From: DASSUW01 sp036257565
Lineage (GTDB): Bacteria > Actinomycetota > Thermoleophilia > Solirubrobacterales > Solirubrobacteraceae
DNA: 14,380 bases
Direction: 5' to 3'
Assembly (NCBI GenBank): GCA_036257565.1
Contig: DATAFH010000024.1
Span: 1 to 14,380, forward strand
Positions 1 to 6,958 of the stretch are shown in pieces. The notes beneath the pieces were generated by a model, which had not been told where the DNA came from, did not search any database, and was given only the letters and a program-made list of their open reading frames with translations. A program made the position numbers and the translations under genes. Every line of letters starts with the position of its first letter. Within the stretch, counting starts at the first letter, position 1.

Positions 1-1198
1 AGGTGCCGAGCCGGGGCCGGACGTCGATCCGGTTCGGGTCGAACGAGCGCCCGCCGATCTGCCACAGGATGCCGTTCGCGGTGGTCAGCGAGAGCTCGAA
101 GCGCCGGTCCACCGCCGGCGCGGGCAGCGGGGCAAGCTCGCGCAGCCGGCGCGGCACCCGGGCCTCCTCGGCGCCGCCGCCGCGCTCGACGTCGAAGCGC
201 ATGACCGCCACCGTGCTGCGGCTCCCGAAGTCGTTGTGGAGCACGAGCTCGGTCCCGGGCGCGTAGTCGCGGAAGTCGACGACGATGTCCACGCGCTCGC
301 CGGGCGACATCGGGATCGACCGCCGCTTGAGCCGGCGAGCGAGCAGGCCGCCGTCGCTCGCGATCTGGACCATCGGCCGGCCGCCGCCCAGCACGAGCTT
401 GTAGCGGCGGGCGTTCGAGGCGTTGAGCAGGCGGAACCGGTACAGCCGCCGGCGCACCCGCATGCGCGGCGCGACCGCGCCGTTGACGAGGATCGTGTCG
501 CCCAGAAAGCCTGGCTCCGGGCTCGACGCGTAGCGCAGCGACCCGTCCCGGTTGAACGCCCGGTCCTGGATCATGAGCGGCACGTCAAACCGCCCGCGCG
601 GGAGCTCGAGCTCCTCCTCGCGCCGGTCCTCGATGACGTAGAAGCCGGCCAAACCGCGGTGCACGGAGCGCGCCGTCCGCCCGTGCGCGTGGTCGTGGTA
701 CCAGAGCGTCGCCGCGCCCTGGTGGTTCGGGTAGCGGTAACGCCTGACCGCCCCGGGGGCGATCAGGTCCATCGGATGCCCGTCGTCCGCCGCGGGCACC
801 ACCCCGCCGTGGAGGTGCACGTTCACGTCGAAGGACAGCGCGTTGCGCTGGCGGACGAGCACCTCGCGACCGCGCCGCGCGCGGATCGTGGGCCCCGGGT
901 AAAGGCCGTCGTAGCCGAGGATCGGCGTCTCGAAGCCGCGCAGGATCTCAGCCGTCCCGTGACGGATCGCCACGTCGTAGACGTCACGCTCGCGCGTGCG
1001 GCGCGTGGGCCGCAGCTCGGGGATCAGCGGCAGCTCGGCGCGGAACGGGCGGAACGGCGAGCCGTCAAGCGCGCGCAGCACCGCGGAGGTCACGGCGCGC
1101 GGCTTGACCGCAGCGGTGCCGCCCACCGAGCACAGCAGCGCGAACGAGGCCATCCGATGGAGGGCGTCGCGGCGTGTGATGTCGTCCTGACCGGTCAT
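1..1198 (-). CDS. Multicopper oxidase, CotA/laccase-like, Tat-type N-terminus (partial, C-terminus beyond left edge)
   Basis: This is a copper oxidase that would couple one-electron oxidation of a substrate (phenols, metals or bilirubin-like compounds in the family) to reduction of O2 to water, probably outside the membrane. The 399 visible residues begin at ATG 1198, with AGGGA about 5 bases upstream. Residues 8-30 have paired arginines (TRRDAL) followed by a hydrophobic stretch, a weak Tat-like signal. The first cupredoxin domain carries HLHGG (H128, H130) and WYHDHAHG (H168, H170), two of the four copper-ligand clusters. The order and the text after HLHGG resemble CotA and spore-coat laccases. 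A second cupredoxin domain (about 205-340) contains VNGAVAP. The C-terminal HxxHxH and HCHxxxH clusters would lie beyond the edge. The 96-residue gene lies 51 bases upstream on the same strand and may share a transcript. The family call is firm; the substrate is unknown. Confidence 0.9.
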   Translation of the reverse strand, partial: MTGQDDITRRDALHRMASFALLCSVGGTAAVKPRAVTSAVLRALDGSPFRPFRAELPLIPELRPTRRTRERDVYDVAIRHGTAEILRGFETPILGYDGLYPGPTIRARRGREVLVRQRNALSFDVNVHLHGGVVPAADDGHPMDLIAPGAVRRYRYPNHQGAATLWYHDHAHGRTARSVHRGLAGFYVIEDRREEELELPRGRFDVPLMIQDRAFNRDGSLRYASSPEPGFLGDTILVNGAVAPRMRVRRRLYRFRLLNASNARRYKLVLGGGRPMVQIASDGGLLARRLKRRSIPMSPGERVDIVVDFRDYAPGTELVLHNDFGSRSTVAVMRFDVERGGGAEEARVPRRLRELAPLPAPAVDRRFELSLTTANGILWQIGGRSFDPNRIDVRPRLGT

Positions 1199-1249
1199 CG
1201 GCGTCCCTGCCCGTGGACAGCGACGCCTATGATGCCAGGATCCGGGGCG

Positions 1250-1540
1250 TCAGATGGTCGGGGTAACCGGCCCGCAGGCCAGGAGGTCGCGCACGAGCTC
1301 GTCGGCCCGGTCGGCCGTCCAGCGGCCGCTGGCGACCAAGTGGGCGGCCAGCTCCTCGACGTCGGCCAGGGCGGCCCGGGACTCGGCCTCGTCGACAGCG
1401 AAGATCAGGCTGTCCGCGGCCTCGCGGATGCGATCCTGCTCGGCGGGCTGCAGCTTGGCGGGCCCGATGTCCTCGAGGGTCTTGACGACGCGTCCGTAGG
1501 CCTGGGTGCGGTCTGAGGTCATGTCTCTACTCACGGTCAT
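1250..1540 (-). CDS. Small hypothetical protein, 96 residues, helical and acidic
   Basis: I do not recognise a characterised function. The protein starts at ATG 1540 or, equally well, at ATG 1522, which would give 90 residues beginning MTSDRTQ. It is rich in Ala, Glu, Asp, Leu and Arg, has no cysteine-pair motif or membrane segment, and should be mostly helical. A central region (RIREAADSLIF, then two helical stretches around residues 50-85) looks like a small all-helical soluble fold. Codon use is typical of the window and the frame is clean, so it is likely a real gene. It lies upstream of the multicopper oxidase on the same strand (51-base gap) and diverges from the aldehyde dehydrogenase with only 39 bases between starts. 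A TATCCT hexamer at 1550-1545 could be its -10 element, giving a very short or absent leader. Confidence 0.72.
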   Translation of the reverse strand: MTVSRDMTSDRTQAYGRVVKTLEDIGPAKLQPAEQDRIREAADSLIFAVDEAESRAALADVEELAAHLVASGRWTADRADELVRDLLACGPVTPTI

Positions 1541-1579
1541 CGTCAGGATACGAGCGACCTGTAGTGGGTAGGCGCGCGT

Positions 1580-2992
1580 GTGAGCATGAGCACGCTAGAA
1601 GCCCCACACCGATCCGCCACCCACCAGCTCGACGTCCTCGATCCCGCCACCGGGGACGTGGTCGGGGCGATACCCGCGGGCTCTGCCGAGGCCGCCGACC
1701 GCGCCGTGCGTCGGGCGCGAGTCGCCCAGCCCGACTGGGCTCGCACCGCGCCGGCCGAGCGGGCCGCGATCCTCAAGGCCGGCGCCCGCCGGCTGCGCGA
1801 GCGCGCCCGCGACCTCGCCGAGCTGCAGACGCAGGAGGGCGGCAAGCCGCTGGCCGACTCGCTCGGCGGCGTCGAGGCCGGCATCGGCGCGATCGAGCAG
1901 TACGCGGAGCTCGGGCCGCTGCATCGCGGCCGCAGCCTCCAGGGCGCATGGGAGACGACCGACCTGATGGTGCACGAACCGCGAGGCGTCGTTGCCCTGC
2001 TCGTGCCGTGGAACGATCCGGTGGCCATCGCCTGCGGCCAGATCGCGGCGGCGCTCGTGACGGGCAACACGGTCGTCTACAAGCCGTCGGAGAAGACGCC
2101 GCTGTCGGCCGCGCTGCTCGTCGAGCTGCTCGACGTGCCCGGGGACGCACTCGTGCTGCTGCAGGGCGACGGCCGCGCCGGGCGCCCGCTCGCCGCCCAT
2201 GAGGGCGTGGCTCTCGTCGTCCACACCGGGTCCGTCCAGACGGGGCGCGAGGTGGCCGAGGCGTGCGCGGGCCGGCTCGGCAAGGCGCTGCTCGAGCTCG
2301 GCGGCAAGGACCCGCTGATCGTCGACGGCGTCGACCCGGAATGGGCGGCGGACCAGGCGGCGCTGGGTGCGTTCGCCAATGCCGGCCAGATCTGCACGGC
2401 GGTCGAGCGCATCTACGTCCACCAGGACATCGCGGAGCCGTTTGTCGCGGCCCTCACTCGCCGGGCGCGCGAGCTCAGGGTCGGCCCCGGGACCGACCCC
2501 GAGACGGAGATGGGGCCGCTGATCGACGAGGACCAGCGCGTGTGGGTGCACCGCCACGTCGAGGACGCCGTGCACGCTGGAGCCGAGCTGCTGGCCGGCG
2601 GCGAGATCCCCGACGGCCCCGGGTTCTTCTACCCGCCGACCGTGCTGGTGGGAGCGGCGCCGGACGCCCCGGTGCTGTGCCAGGAGACGTTCGGCCCCGT
2701 GGCCGCCGTGCGCGTCGTGCCGTCGTTCGACGCCGCGCTGGCCGAGGCCGCGGCCGGCGAGTACGGCCTCGCCGCGACCGTCCTCACCCCGTCGCACGAG
2801 CACGCCCAGCGCGCGTGGCGCGAGCTCGAAGTCGGGACCGTGAAGGTCAACGCCGTGTTCGGCGGAGCGCCGGGCGGCGCCGCCGAACCACGCCGGCACA
2901 GCGGGATGGGCTTCGGCTACGGCCCCGAGCTGCTCGACGAGATGACCCACACCAAGGTCGTCCACCTCGCGCCCTGTCCGCCCGCCGGGTAG
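1580..2992 (+). CDS. NAD(P)-dependent aldehyde dehydrogenase family protein
   Basis: It oxidises an aldehyde to a carboxylate through a cysteine thioester, using NAD(P). All family landmarks are present in 470 residues: PWN at 143-145 with the oxyanion Asn, K168 in KPSEKTP for the cofactor, the HTGS turn near 215, general base E239 in LELGGKD, nucleophile C272 in GQICTA, and E369 in QETFGPV. The length is slightly below the usual 480-500. About ten residues are missing between KPSEKTP and HTGS, where homologues carry the GLPxGVxNVVxG segment. Asp146 replaces the usual Phe in PWNFP, which lies near the substrate channel. The GTG start at 1580 has GGGTAGG seven bases upstream; ATG 1586 is the alternative. 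Closest in style to succinate-semialdehyde or betaine aldehyde dehydrogenases, but the substrate cannot be assigned. It diverges from the 96-residue gene; the PspC fragment follows after 69 bases. Confidence 0.93.
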   Translation: MSMSTLEAPHRSATHQLDVLDPATGDVVGAIPAGSAEAADRAVRRARVAQPDWARTAPAERAAILKAGARRLRERARDLAELQTQEGGKPLADSLGGVEAGIGAIEQYAELGPLHRGRSLQGAWETTDLMVHEPRGVVALLVPWNDPVAIACGQIAAALVTGNTVVYKPSEKTPLSAALLVELLDVPGDALVLLQGDGRAGRPLAAHEGVALVVHTGSVQTGREVAEACAGRLGKALLELGGKDPLIVDGVDPEWAADQAALGAFANAGQICTAVERIYVHQDIAEPFVAALTRRARELRVGPGTDPETEMGPLIDEDQRVWVHRHVEDAVHAGAELLAGGEIPDGPGFFYPPTVLVGAAPDAPVLCQETFGPVAAVRVVPSFDAALAEAAAGEYGLAATVLTPSHEHAQRAWRELEVGTVKVNAVFGGAPGGAAEPRRHSGMGFGYGPELLDEMTHTKVVHLAPCPPAG

Positions 2993-3010
2993 GGAGAGAT
3001 CCGGGACGAC

Positions 3011-3032
3011 TCGGGGTCATTCCCGATGGGAA
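3011..3032. promoter_or_regulatory. Palindrome upstream of the PspC gene, possible operator
   Basis: The spacer between the aldehyde dehydrogenase stop (2992) and the PspC start (3062) holds two overlapping inverted repeats. TTCCC (3020-3024) and GGGAA (3028-3032) flank GAT. TCGGG (3011-3015) pairs with CCCGA (3022-3026). The first is a compact symmetric site about 30 bases before the start codon, where an operator for the neighbouring LuxR-type regulator could sit; the second could form a weak hairpin after the upstream gene. The repeats are seen directly. The regulatory role is inference. Confidence 0.3.
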
Positions 3033-3061
3033 CATGGGCGCCGGCCCGGCAGGCTGGCCCC

Positions 3062-3550
3062 ATGTCCGACGACACGACTCCAACCGACCCCCGGCCGCCT
3101 GAGCCCAAGCGCCTCACGCGGTCGGGCTCCGACGCCGTCATCGGCGGCGTGGCCTCCGGCCTCGGCCGCTACTTCGGCCTCGACCCGCTCCTGTTCCGCA
3201 TCGGCTTCGTCGCGCTCTCGTTCGCGGGCGGCATCGGCCTCGTGGCGTACCTGCTGCTGCTCGTCTTCGTCCCCACCGACGGCACCGAGCGCCCGGGCGG
3301 CGGCAGCCGGACCGCCGCGGTGGCCGGCGCGATCGTGCTCGGGGTCGCGCTCGTCACGTTTCTCGGTACTCCTTTCTTCTTCTTCGGCCGCGGGCTGCTC
3401 GTCATCGCCGTGGTCGGCCTGGCAGGTGTCCTGCTCTGGCGAGCGTTCGGAGGAAGCGTCGAGGGCGACCCGGCGCGTGTCGCCGGCCGCATCGCCGTCT
3501 TCGGCCTCCTCGCCTTCGCGGTGGCGGGCGCCGCGGTGGGCGTTGGCCTT
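3062..3550 (+). pseudogene. PspC-domain membrane protein, 3' end lost (truncated and out of frame)
   Basis: The first ~163 residues are a normal PspC-family protein, associated with envelope-stress and LiaF/phage-shock-type responses. A proline-rich cytoplasmic tail (1-17) leads into the PspC domain at 17-73, with GGVASGLGRYFGLDP and then a membrane helix ending VFVPTDG. Further membrane segments lie at about 86-103, 108-127 and 142-162. After about 3545 the frame changes abruptly to an Arg/Ala-rich run typical of out-of-frame GC-rich DNA and stops at 3790. The other frame there encodes a response regulator. Relatives of this layout usually continue with more helices and a soluble C-terminal domain, which are missing. 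ATG 3062 is chosen because the acidic SDDTTP start is typical; an upstream ATG at 3026 adds only non-conserved residues. Either a genomic deletion or a misassembly explains this. Confidence 0.75.
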
Positions 3551-4070
3551 GGTGCTCGACGCCGAGCCCGACGTCGTGCTGCTCGACGTGCGGATGCCGG
3601 GCGGCGGCGGGGTCGAGGTGATCCGGCAGGTCGCGGCCCGCCGGCCCGGGCAGCGCTTTCTCGCGCTGTCGGTCAGCGACGCGCCCGACGACGTGATCGC
3701 GGTGATCCGCGCCGGCGCGCGCGGCTACGTGACGAAGACGATATCCGGCGAGGAGCTGGCCGACGCGGTGCGTCGCGTGGCCGACGGTGACGCGGTCTTC
3801 TCGCCGCGGCTGGCCGGCTTCGTGCTCGACGCCTTCGCCGGCGGCCTGCCCGAGCGGGAGGTCGACCCGCAGCTCGATCAGCTCTCCCCGCGCGAGCGGA
3901 AGGTGCTGCGCCACATCGCACGCGGCTACCTCTACAGGGAGATCGCCCAGCGGCTCTCGATCTCCACGAAGACCGTGGAGGCGCACGTGTCGGCCGTGCT
4001 GCGCAAGCTGCAGCTGTCCAACCGGCACGAGCTGAGCCGCTGGGCGGTCGAGCGTCGGCTTATCGACTGA
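3540..4070 (+). pseudogene. LuxR/NarL-family response regulator, N-terminus lost
   Basis: About 176 residues of a two-domain response regulator remain, against the usual ~215-225. The receiver domain is entered late. The phosphoacceptor Asp is present in VVLLDVRMPG (D at 3585-3587), followed by the Ser switch position (ALSVSD) and the conserved Lys (YVTKTIS). The first beta strand with the acidic metal-binding pair, helix 1, and any plausible start codon with a ribosome site are absent. The C-terminal half is a complete NarL/LuxR helix-turn-helix: LSPRERKVLRHIARG, then EIAQRLSISTKTVEAHVSAVLRKL. The upstream frame belongs to PspC, and the transition lies near 3540. PspC proteins and LuxR-type regulators are frequent neighbours, usually with a kinase between them, so the missing piece may include a kinase. 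Internal TTG 3543 or GTG 3552 could give a DNA-binding fragment, but nothing supports their use. The stop overlaps the SMP-30 gene end by 11 bases. Confidence 0.8.
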
Positions 4071-4962
4071 CGCGCACCACGTGGTAGGGGGTATCCGGCG
4101 TCGGCGGGGTGGTGAAGCGCGCGTTCACGGCCCACAGGTACCGGCCGCCCTCGGCGATCGTCGTCGGCACGTCGAAGCCGTCGTCGGTCAGGTACCGCAC
4201 GATGCGGCCGTCGTCGAGCCCGCGGTCGAGCCGGATGACCGCGATCTGGTTGAGCAGGTTCTGCACGACGTACAGCGTGCGGCCGTCGAGCAGGAGCCCG
4301 TCGCCGTTGGGCACGCCGTCTGGGCCGATGTCGATCTCCTCGGTGTCCCCGCTGCGGGGGTCGATGAGGAAGAGCTTGCCGAGGCGGCTCTGAACGGCGA
4401 TCAGCCGCCGCCCGTCCTTCGACGCGGCGATGCCGTTGAGCTCGAACGTCTCCGGGTCGTCGTCGATCGCGAAGTCGCCGGTCAGCGGCAACGTGCGGGC
4501 CTCCCGCGGGAGCCGCTTGCCGCAGAGGTCGAGCACGTACAGCTCCTGAGCGTGCGAGTCGGTGAAGTACGCCGCTCGCCGCGTGAGCGTCACGTCGTTG
4601 ATGAACGTTGGCGCCTCGGCCAGCGCGTACTCGCGCAGGAGGTCGCCGTCGTCGGCGTCGTACACGCGCGCGGTGCCGGTGCCGCCGCCGGACACGAAGA
4701 GGCGCTCGTGCCGGTCGACTTTGAGGCCGAGCGCGGCGCCGCCCCAGGGCGCTACGAGCACCTCGCCACGGCCGGAACGCAGGTCGCCCCGCCAGATCGC
4801 GCCGGTCGCGCGCGAGCCGGAGTAGAACGTGTCGCCGTCCGTGGCTATTCCCTCCGGCTGCCATCCGTTGGGCAGCGGGATCGTCTCGGGGTAGCCGTGG
4901 GCGGCGACCGCGGGTGCGATCAGGGCGCACAGCACGATGGCCGTCGTCAGCATGCGCTTCAT
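4060..4962 (-). CDS. Secreted SMP-30/gluconolactonase-like beta-propeller protein
   Basis: The 300-residue product has a clear signal peptide: MKRM, a hydrophobic core of about 14 residues, then cleavage near AVAAHG (about residue 20-22). The rest reads as beta-propeller blades with recurring patterns such as GIATDGDTFYSGS, LGLKVDRHERLFVSGG, INDVTLTRRAAYFTDS, LNGIAASKDGRRLIAVQ and PNGDGLLLDGRTLYVVQN. This is typical of SMP-30/gluconolactonase/LRE-like or NHL-like propellers. Members hydrolyse lactones or phosphotriesters, or merely bind ligands; no catalytic assignment is possible here. Homologues are sometimes mislabelled superoxide dismutase. Start ATG 4962 is preceded by GGAGGAG at an 8-base spacing, the best ribosome site in the window, so a longer frame reaching 5061 is rejected. 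Its start codon overlaps that of the divergent glycosylase gene, and its last 11 bases overlap the response regulator end. Confidence 0.85.
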   Translation of the reverse strand: MKRMLTTAIVLCALIAPAVAAHGYPETIPLPNGWQPEGIATDGDTFYSGSRATGAIWRGDLRSGRGEVLVAPWGGAALGLKVDRHERLFVSGGGTGTARVYDADDGDLLREYALAEAPTFINDVTLTRRAAYFTDSHAQELYVLDLCGKRLPREARTLPLTGDFAIDDDPETFELNGIAASKDGRRLIAVQSRLGKLFLIDPRSGDTEEIDIGPDGVPNGDGLLLDGRTLYVVQNLLNQIAVIRLDRGLDDGRIVRYLTDDGFDVPTTIAEGGRYLWAVNARFTTPPTPDTPYHVVRVSR

Positions 4963-5578
4963 GGCGGGTACTCCTCCTCCCCTGTCGTTCGACCGTCTCA
5001 GGGACGAGATACGCAGCCACCGCGGCTGCGGTTTCGAACCGTGCGAAACGTGCACGAACATGGTGCCAGGCGAGGGCAGCCTCTCGGCGCGCGCGATGTT
5101 CGTCGGCGAGGCGCCTGGCGCGACCGAGGACGAGCTCGGGCGGCCGTTCGTGGGCCGTGCCGGCCGGCTGCTCGACGAGCTGCTGGCGGCCGCCGGGCTC
5201 GAGCGCGAGGCGGTCTACATCACCAACGTGGTCAAGGCCAGGCCGCCGGGCAACCGCGACCCGCGCGGCGACGAGGTCGCGCACCACATGCCGTGGCTGG
5301 AGGCCGAGCTGGCGCTCGTGCAGCCGCGGATCGTCGTGCCGCTGGGCCGCCACGCGCTCGCCCACTTCGCCCGCGGGGTCATGATCTCGGAGGCGCACGG
5401 GAGGATGCGCAGCGAGCGCGGACGCACGCTGTTCCCGCTCTACCATCCGGCCGCCGGGCTGCGCAGCACGCAGCTGCGGACGGCGCTCTTCGAGGACGCG
5501 CGGGCGCTCGGCGTCGCGCTGTCAGAGGGGGAGCCGGGCGCGGACGACGGTTCCGGCGCCGGGCGGGCTCTCGACTGA
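4961..5578 (+). CDS. Uracil-DNA glycosylase, family 4-like, with Fe-S cysteines apparently absent
   Basis: It should excise uracil from DNA to start base-excision repair in the cytoplasm. The 205 residues contain family-4 motif A, FVGEAPGATEDELGRPF (about 47-63), GRAGRLLDELL, YITNVVKARPPGNRDP (86-101), VVPLGRHAL, and the C-terminal YHPAA motif (H162) that inserts near the substrate. Canonical family-4 enzymes hold a 4Fe-4S cluster with four cysteines. Here the Cys of VVKCRPP is Ala93 and the later Cys region reads AHHMPWL. The N-terminal cysteines (C23, C28, C31) do not sit at the usual spacing before the GEG turn. The protein may lack the cluster or bind it differently. Starts at 4937 or 4952 are also in frame; 4961 is chosen as the shortest complete form, and none has a strong ribosome site. 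The 3' end overlaps the kinase gene by 57 bases. Confidence 0.85.
   Translation: MAGTPPPLSFDRLRDEIRSHRGCGFEPCETCTNMVPGEGSLSARAMFVGEAPGATEDELGRPFVGRAGRLLDELLAAAGLEREAVYITNVVKARPPGNRDPRGDEVAHHMPWLEAELALVQPRIVVPLGRHALAHFARGVMISEAHGRMRSERGRTLFPLYHPAAGLRSTQLRTALFEDARALGVALSEGEPGADDGSGAGRALD
4970..4982 (-). promoter_or_regulatory. Strong Shine-Dalgarno of the SMP-30-like gene
   Basis: On the minus strand GGGGAGGAGGAGT precedes ATG 4962 with a spacer of about eight bases. It fixes the start of the SMP-30-like gene. It lies inside the first codons of the divergent uracil-DNA glycosylase (the GTPPP residues), so the same bases serve as ribosome site on one strand and coding sequence on the other. Confidence 0.7.
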
Positions 5579-6952
5579 GAGCGAACCGTCGAGTGCGCCG
5601 AGGCGGTCGGCGAGGCCGCTGAGTCCCGAGCCGGGGGCCGCCTCCGCGCCGCCCTTGCCGTCGTCGCGGACCTCGATGGCGAGCGCGCCGTTCTCGTGAG
5701 CCACGCGCACGCTGGCGTGGCTGGCGTCGGCGTACTTGGCGACGTTGGTGAGCGCCTCGGCGACGGTGAAGTAGGCGGTCGCCTCGGTGGCCGCCGGTAG
5801 CCGCTCGTCGGGCAGCCCGACGACATCCACGGGCACGGGCGCGCGGGAGGCGAGCGCGGTGACGGCGGGCGCCAGACCACGCTCGGTGAGCAGGGCAGGG
5901 TGGATGCCGCGCGCCAGCTCGCGCAGCTCGGCCGAGGCCTCGCCGAGCGCGTCGGCGACGTGGTCGAGGAACGGCCCGGCCGTCGCGGGGTCCTTCTCCA
6001 CCCGCGCCCGGGCCATCCGGACCTCGAGCGTCAGGCCGACGAGGCGCTGCTGCGCGCCGTCGTGCAGGTCGCGCTCGATCCGCCGGCGCGCGTTGTCCGC
6101 CGCCTCGACGATGCGGGCGCGGGAGGCGCGCAGCTCCTCCGTGCGGGCCTGCTCGATCTCGCGCCGGAGCAGCGCCTCCTCGGCGGCGCGGCGCTCGGTG
6201 ATGTCGAAGATGGCGCCGTCGCACCACAGCCGCCCGCCCGCGCTGGAGACGAGCTGGCCGCGATCGAGCACCCAGCGGATCTCGCCGTCGGCGCGCACGA
6301 CCCGGTACTCGAACGAGAACGGCTCGCCGTCGGCGTGGGCCTGGGCGACGGTGTCGAGCACGTGCTGGCGATCGTCCGGATGGATGATGCTCATCAGCGT
6401 CCGGCGCCGGCTGGCCAGGAAGTTGGCGGCCGGATAGCCCGAGATCCGCTCGATCTCGTCGCTGATCAGTTCCAGCGTGTAGTCCGCATGCCAGGCCGAG
6501 CGGTAGATCGCGCCCGGCACGTTGTCCATCATCGCCCGCATGAGCGCGTCGTCCGCGCGCTGCTGGGCGGCGCGCAGGCCGGCGCGGGCGCGCGCGAGCA
6601 GCTCCGCGCGGGTGAACGGGCGGTGCAGGTAGTCGTCGGCGCCCGCGTCGAGCACCGCGTCGGCCATCCGGCCCGCCGCCTGCACGGTGATGGCGAGCAG
6701 CCAGGCCTCCTCGAGCCGCCCGTCCTCGCGCAGCGCGCGGCAGACGTCGGCGGCGTCGAGCTTGCCGGCGCGGTCGACGATCACGAGGTCGGCGGGCGTG
6801 TCGTCGAGCGACTTGCGCGCCTCGTCGATGTCGCGGACCGCCGTGATCGAGTGCCGGCCGGCCCGGAGCCATGGCGAGACCTCGGGCTCCACATTGCCCA
6901 CGACCAGGACGCACGCCTGTCGGCGCCGGACCGAGTCCCCGGAAGCTGGCAC
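5522..6952 (-). CDS. Orphan sensor histidine kinase: pseudo-receiver - PAS - HisKA_3 - HATPase
   Basis: A cytoplasmic NarL-type sensor kinase of 476 residues with no membrane segment. Residues 12-127 form a receiver-like domain: D60 in LVIVDRAG is kept, but the N-terminal acidic pair is replaced (VVGNVEP) and the conserved Lys is Arg111 (YLHRPFT). It is probably not a normal phosphoacceptor. Residues 136-256 are a PAS_3-type sensor (IYRSAWHADYTLELIS, SIIHPDDR, FSFEYRVVRADGEIRWV, ending FDITERR). A coiled-coil leads to the HisKA_3 dimerisation helix with H297 in DLHDGAQQR. The HATPase domain has N403 (EALTNVAKYADA), a G1 box VRDDGKGG and a G2 box GSGLSGLADRLGAL. The GTG start at 6952 lies six bases after a GATAAT hexamer, consistent with leaderless expression. 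No intact response regulator is adjacent; the nearest is the truncated one at 3540-4070. The tail overlaps the glycosylase gene. Confidence 0.92.
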   Translation of the reverse strand: MPASGDSVRRRQACVLVVGNVEPEVSPWLRAGRHSITAVRDIDEARKSLDDTPADLVIVDRAGKLDAADVCRALREDGRLEEAWLLAITVQAAGRMADAVLDAGADDYLHRPFTRAELLARARAGLRAAQQRADDALMRAMMDNVPGAIYRSAWHADYTLELISDEIERISGYPAANFLASRRRTLMSIIHPDDRQHVLDTVAQAHADGEPFSFEYRVVRADGEIRWVLDRGQLVSSAGGRLWCDGAIFDITERRAAEEALLRREIEQARTEELRASRARIVEAADNARRRIERDLHDGAQQRLVGLTLEVRMARARVEKDPATAGPFLDHVADALGEASAELRELARGIHPALLTERGLAPAVTALASRAPVPVDVVGLPDERLPAATEATAYFTVAEALTNVAKYADASHASVRVAHENGALAIEVRDDGKGGAEAAPGSGLSGLADRLGALDGSLSVESPPGAGTVVRARLPL

Positions 6953-6958
6953 AACCGG

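Noticed and set aside
236..1516. Long open frame of ~426 codons on the plus strand
   Set aside because: It is antisense to the multicopper oxidase and the 96-residue gene, is rich in Arg/Ala/His/Val low-complexity text and shows no motif. The minus strand carries HLHGG and WYHDH.
1595..2965. 456-codon open frame on the minus strand
   Set aside because: It mirrors the aldehyde dehydrogenase, whose catalytic motifs are complete on the plus strand. The minus product is Arg/His/Leu-rich with no family signature.
3543..4070. Functional short response regulator starting at an internal TTG or GTG
   Set aside because: No ribosome site precedes these codons and the product would lack the first receiver strand and acidic pocket, so it is treated as a truncated gene.
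4963..5061. Longer N-terminus for the SMP-30-like protein
   Set aside because: The extra 33 residues would bury the signal peptide and ignore the GGAGGAG ribosome site just before ATG 4962.
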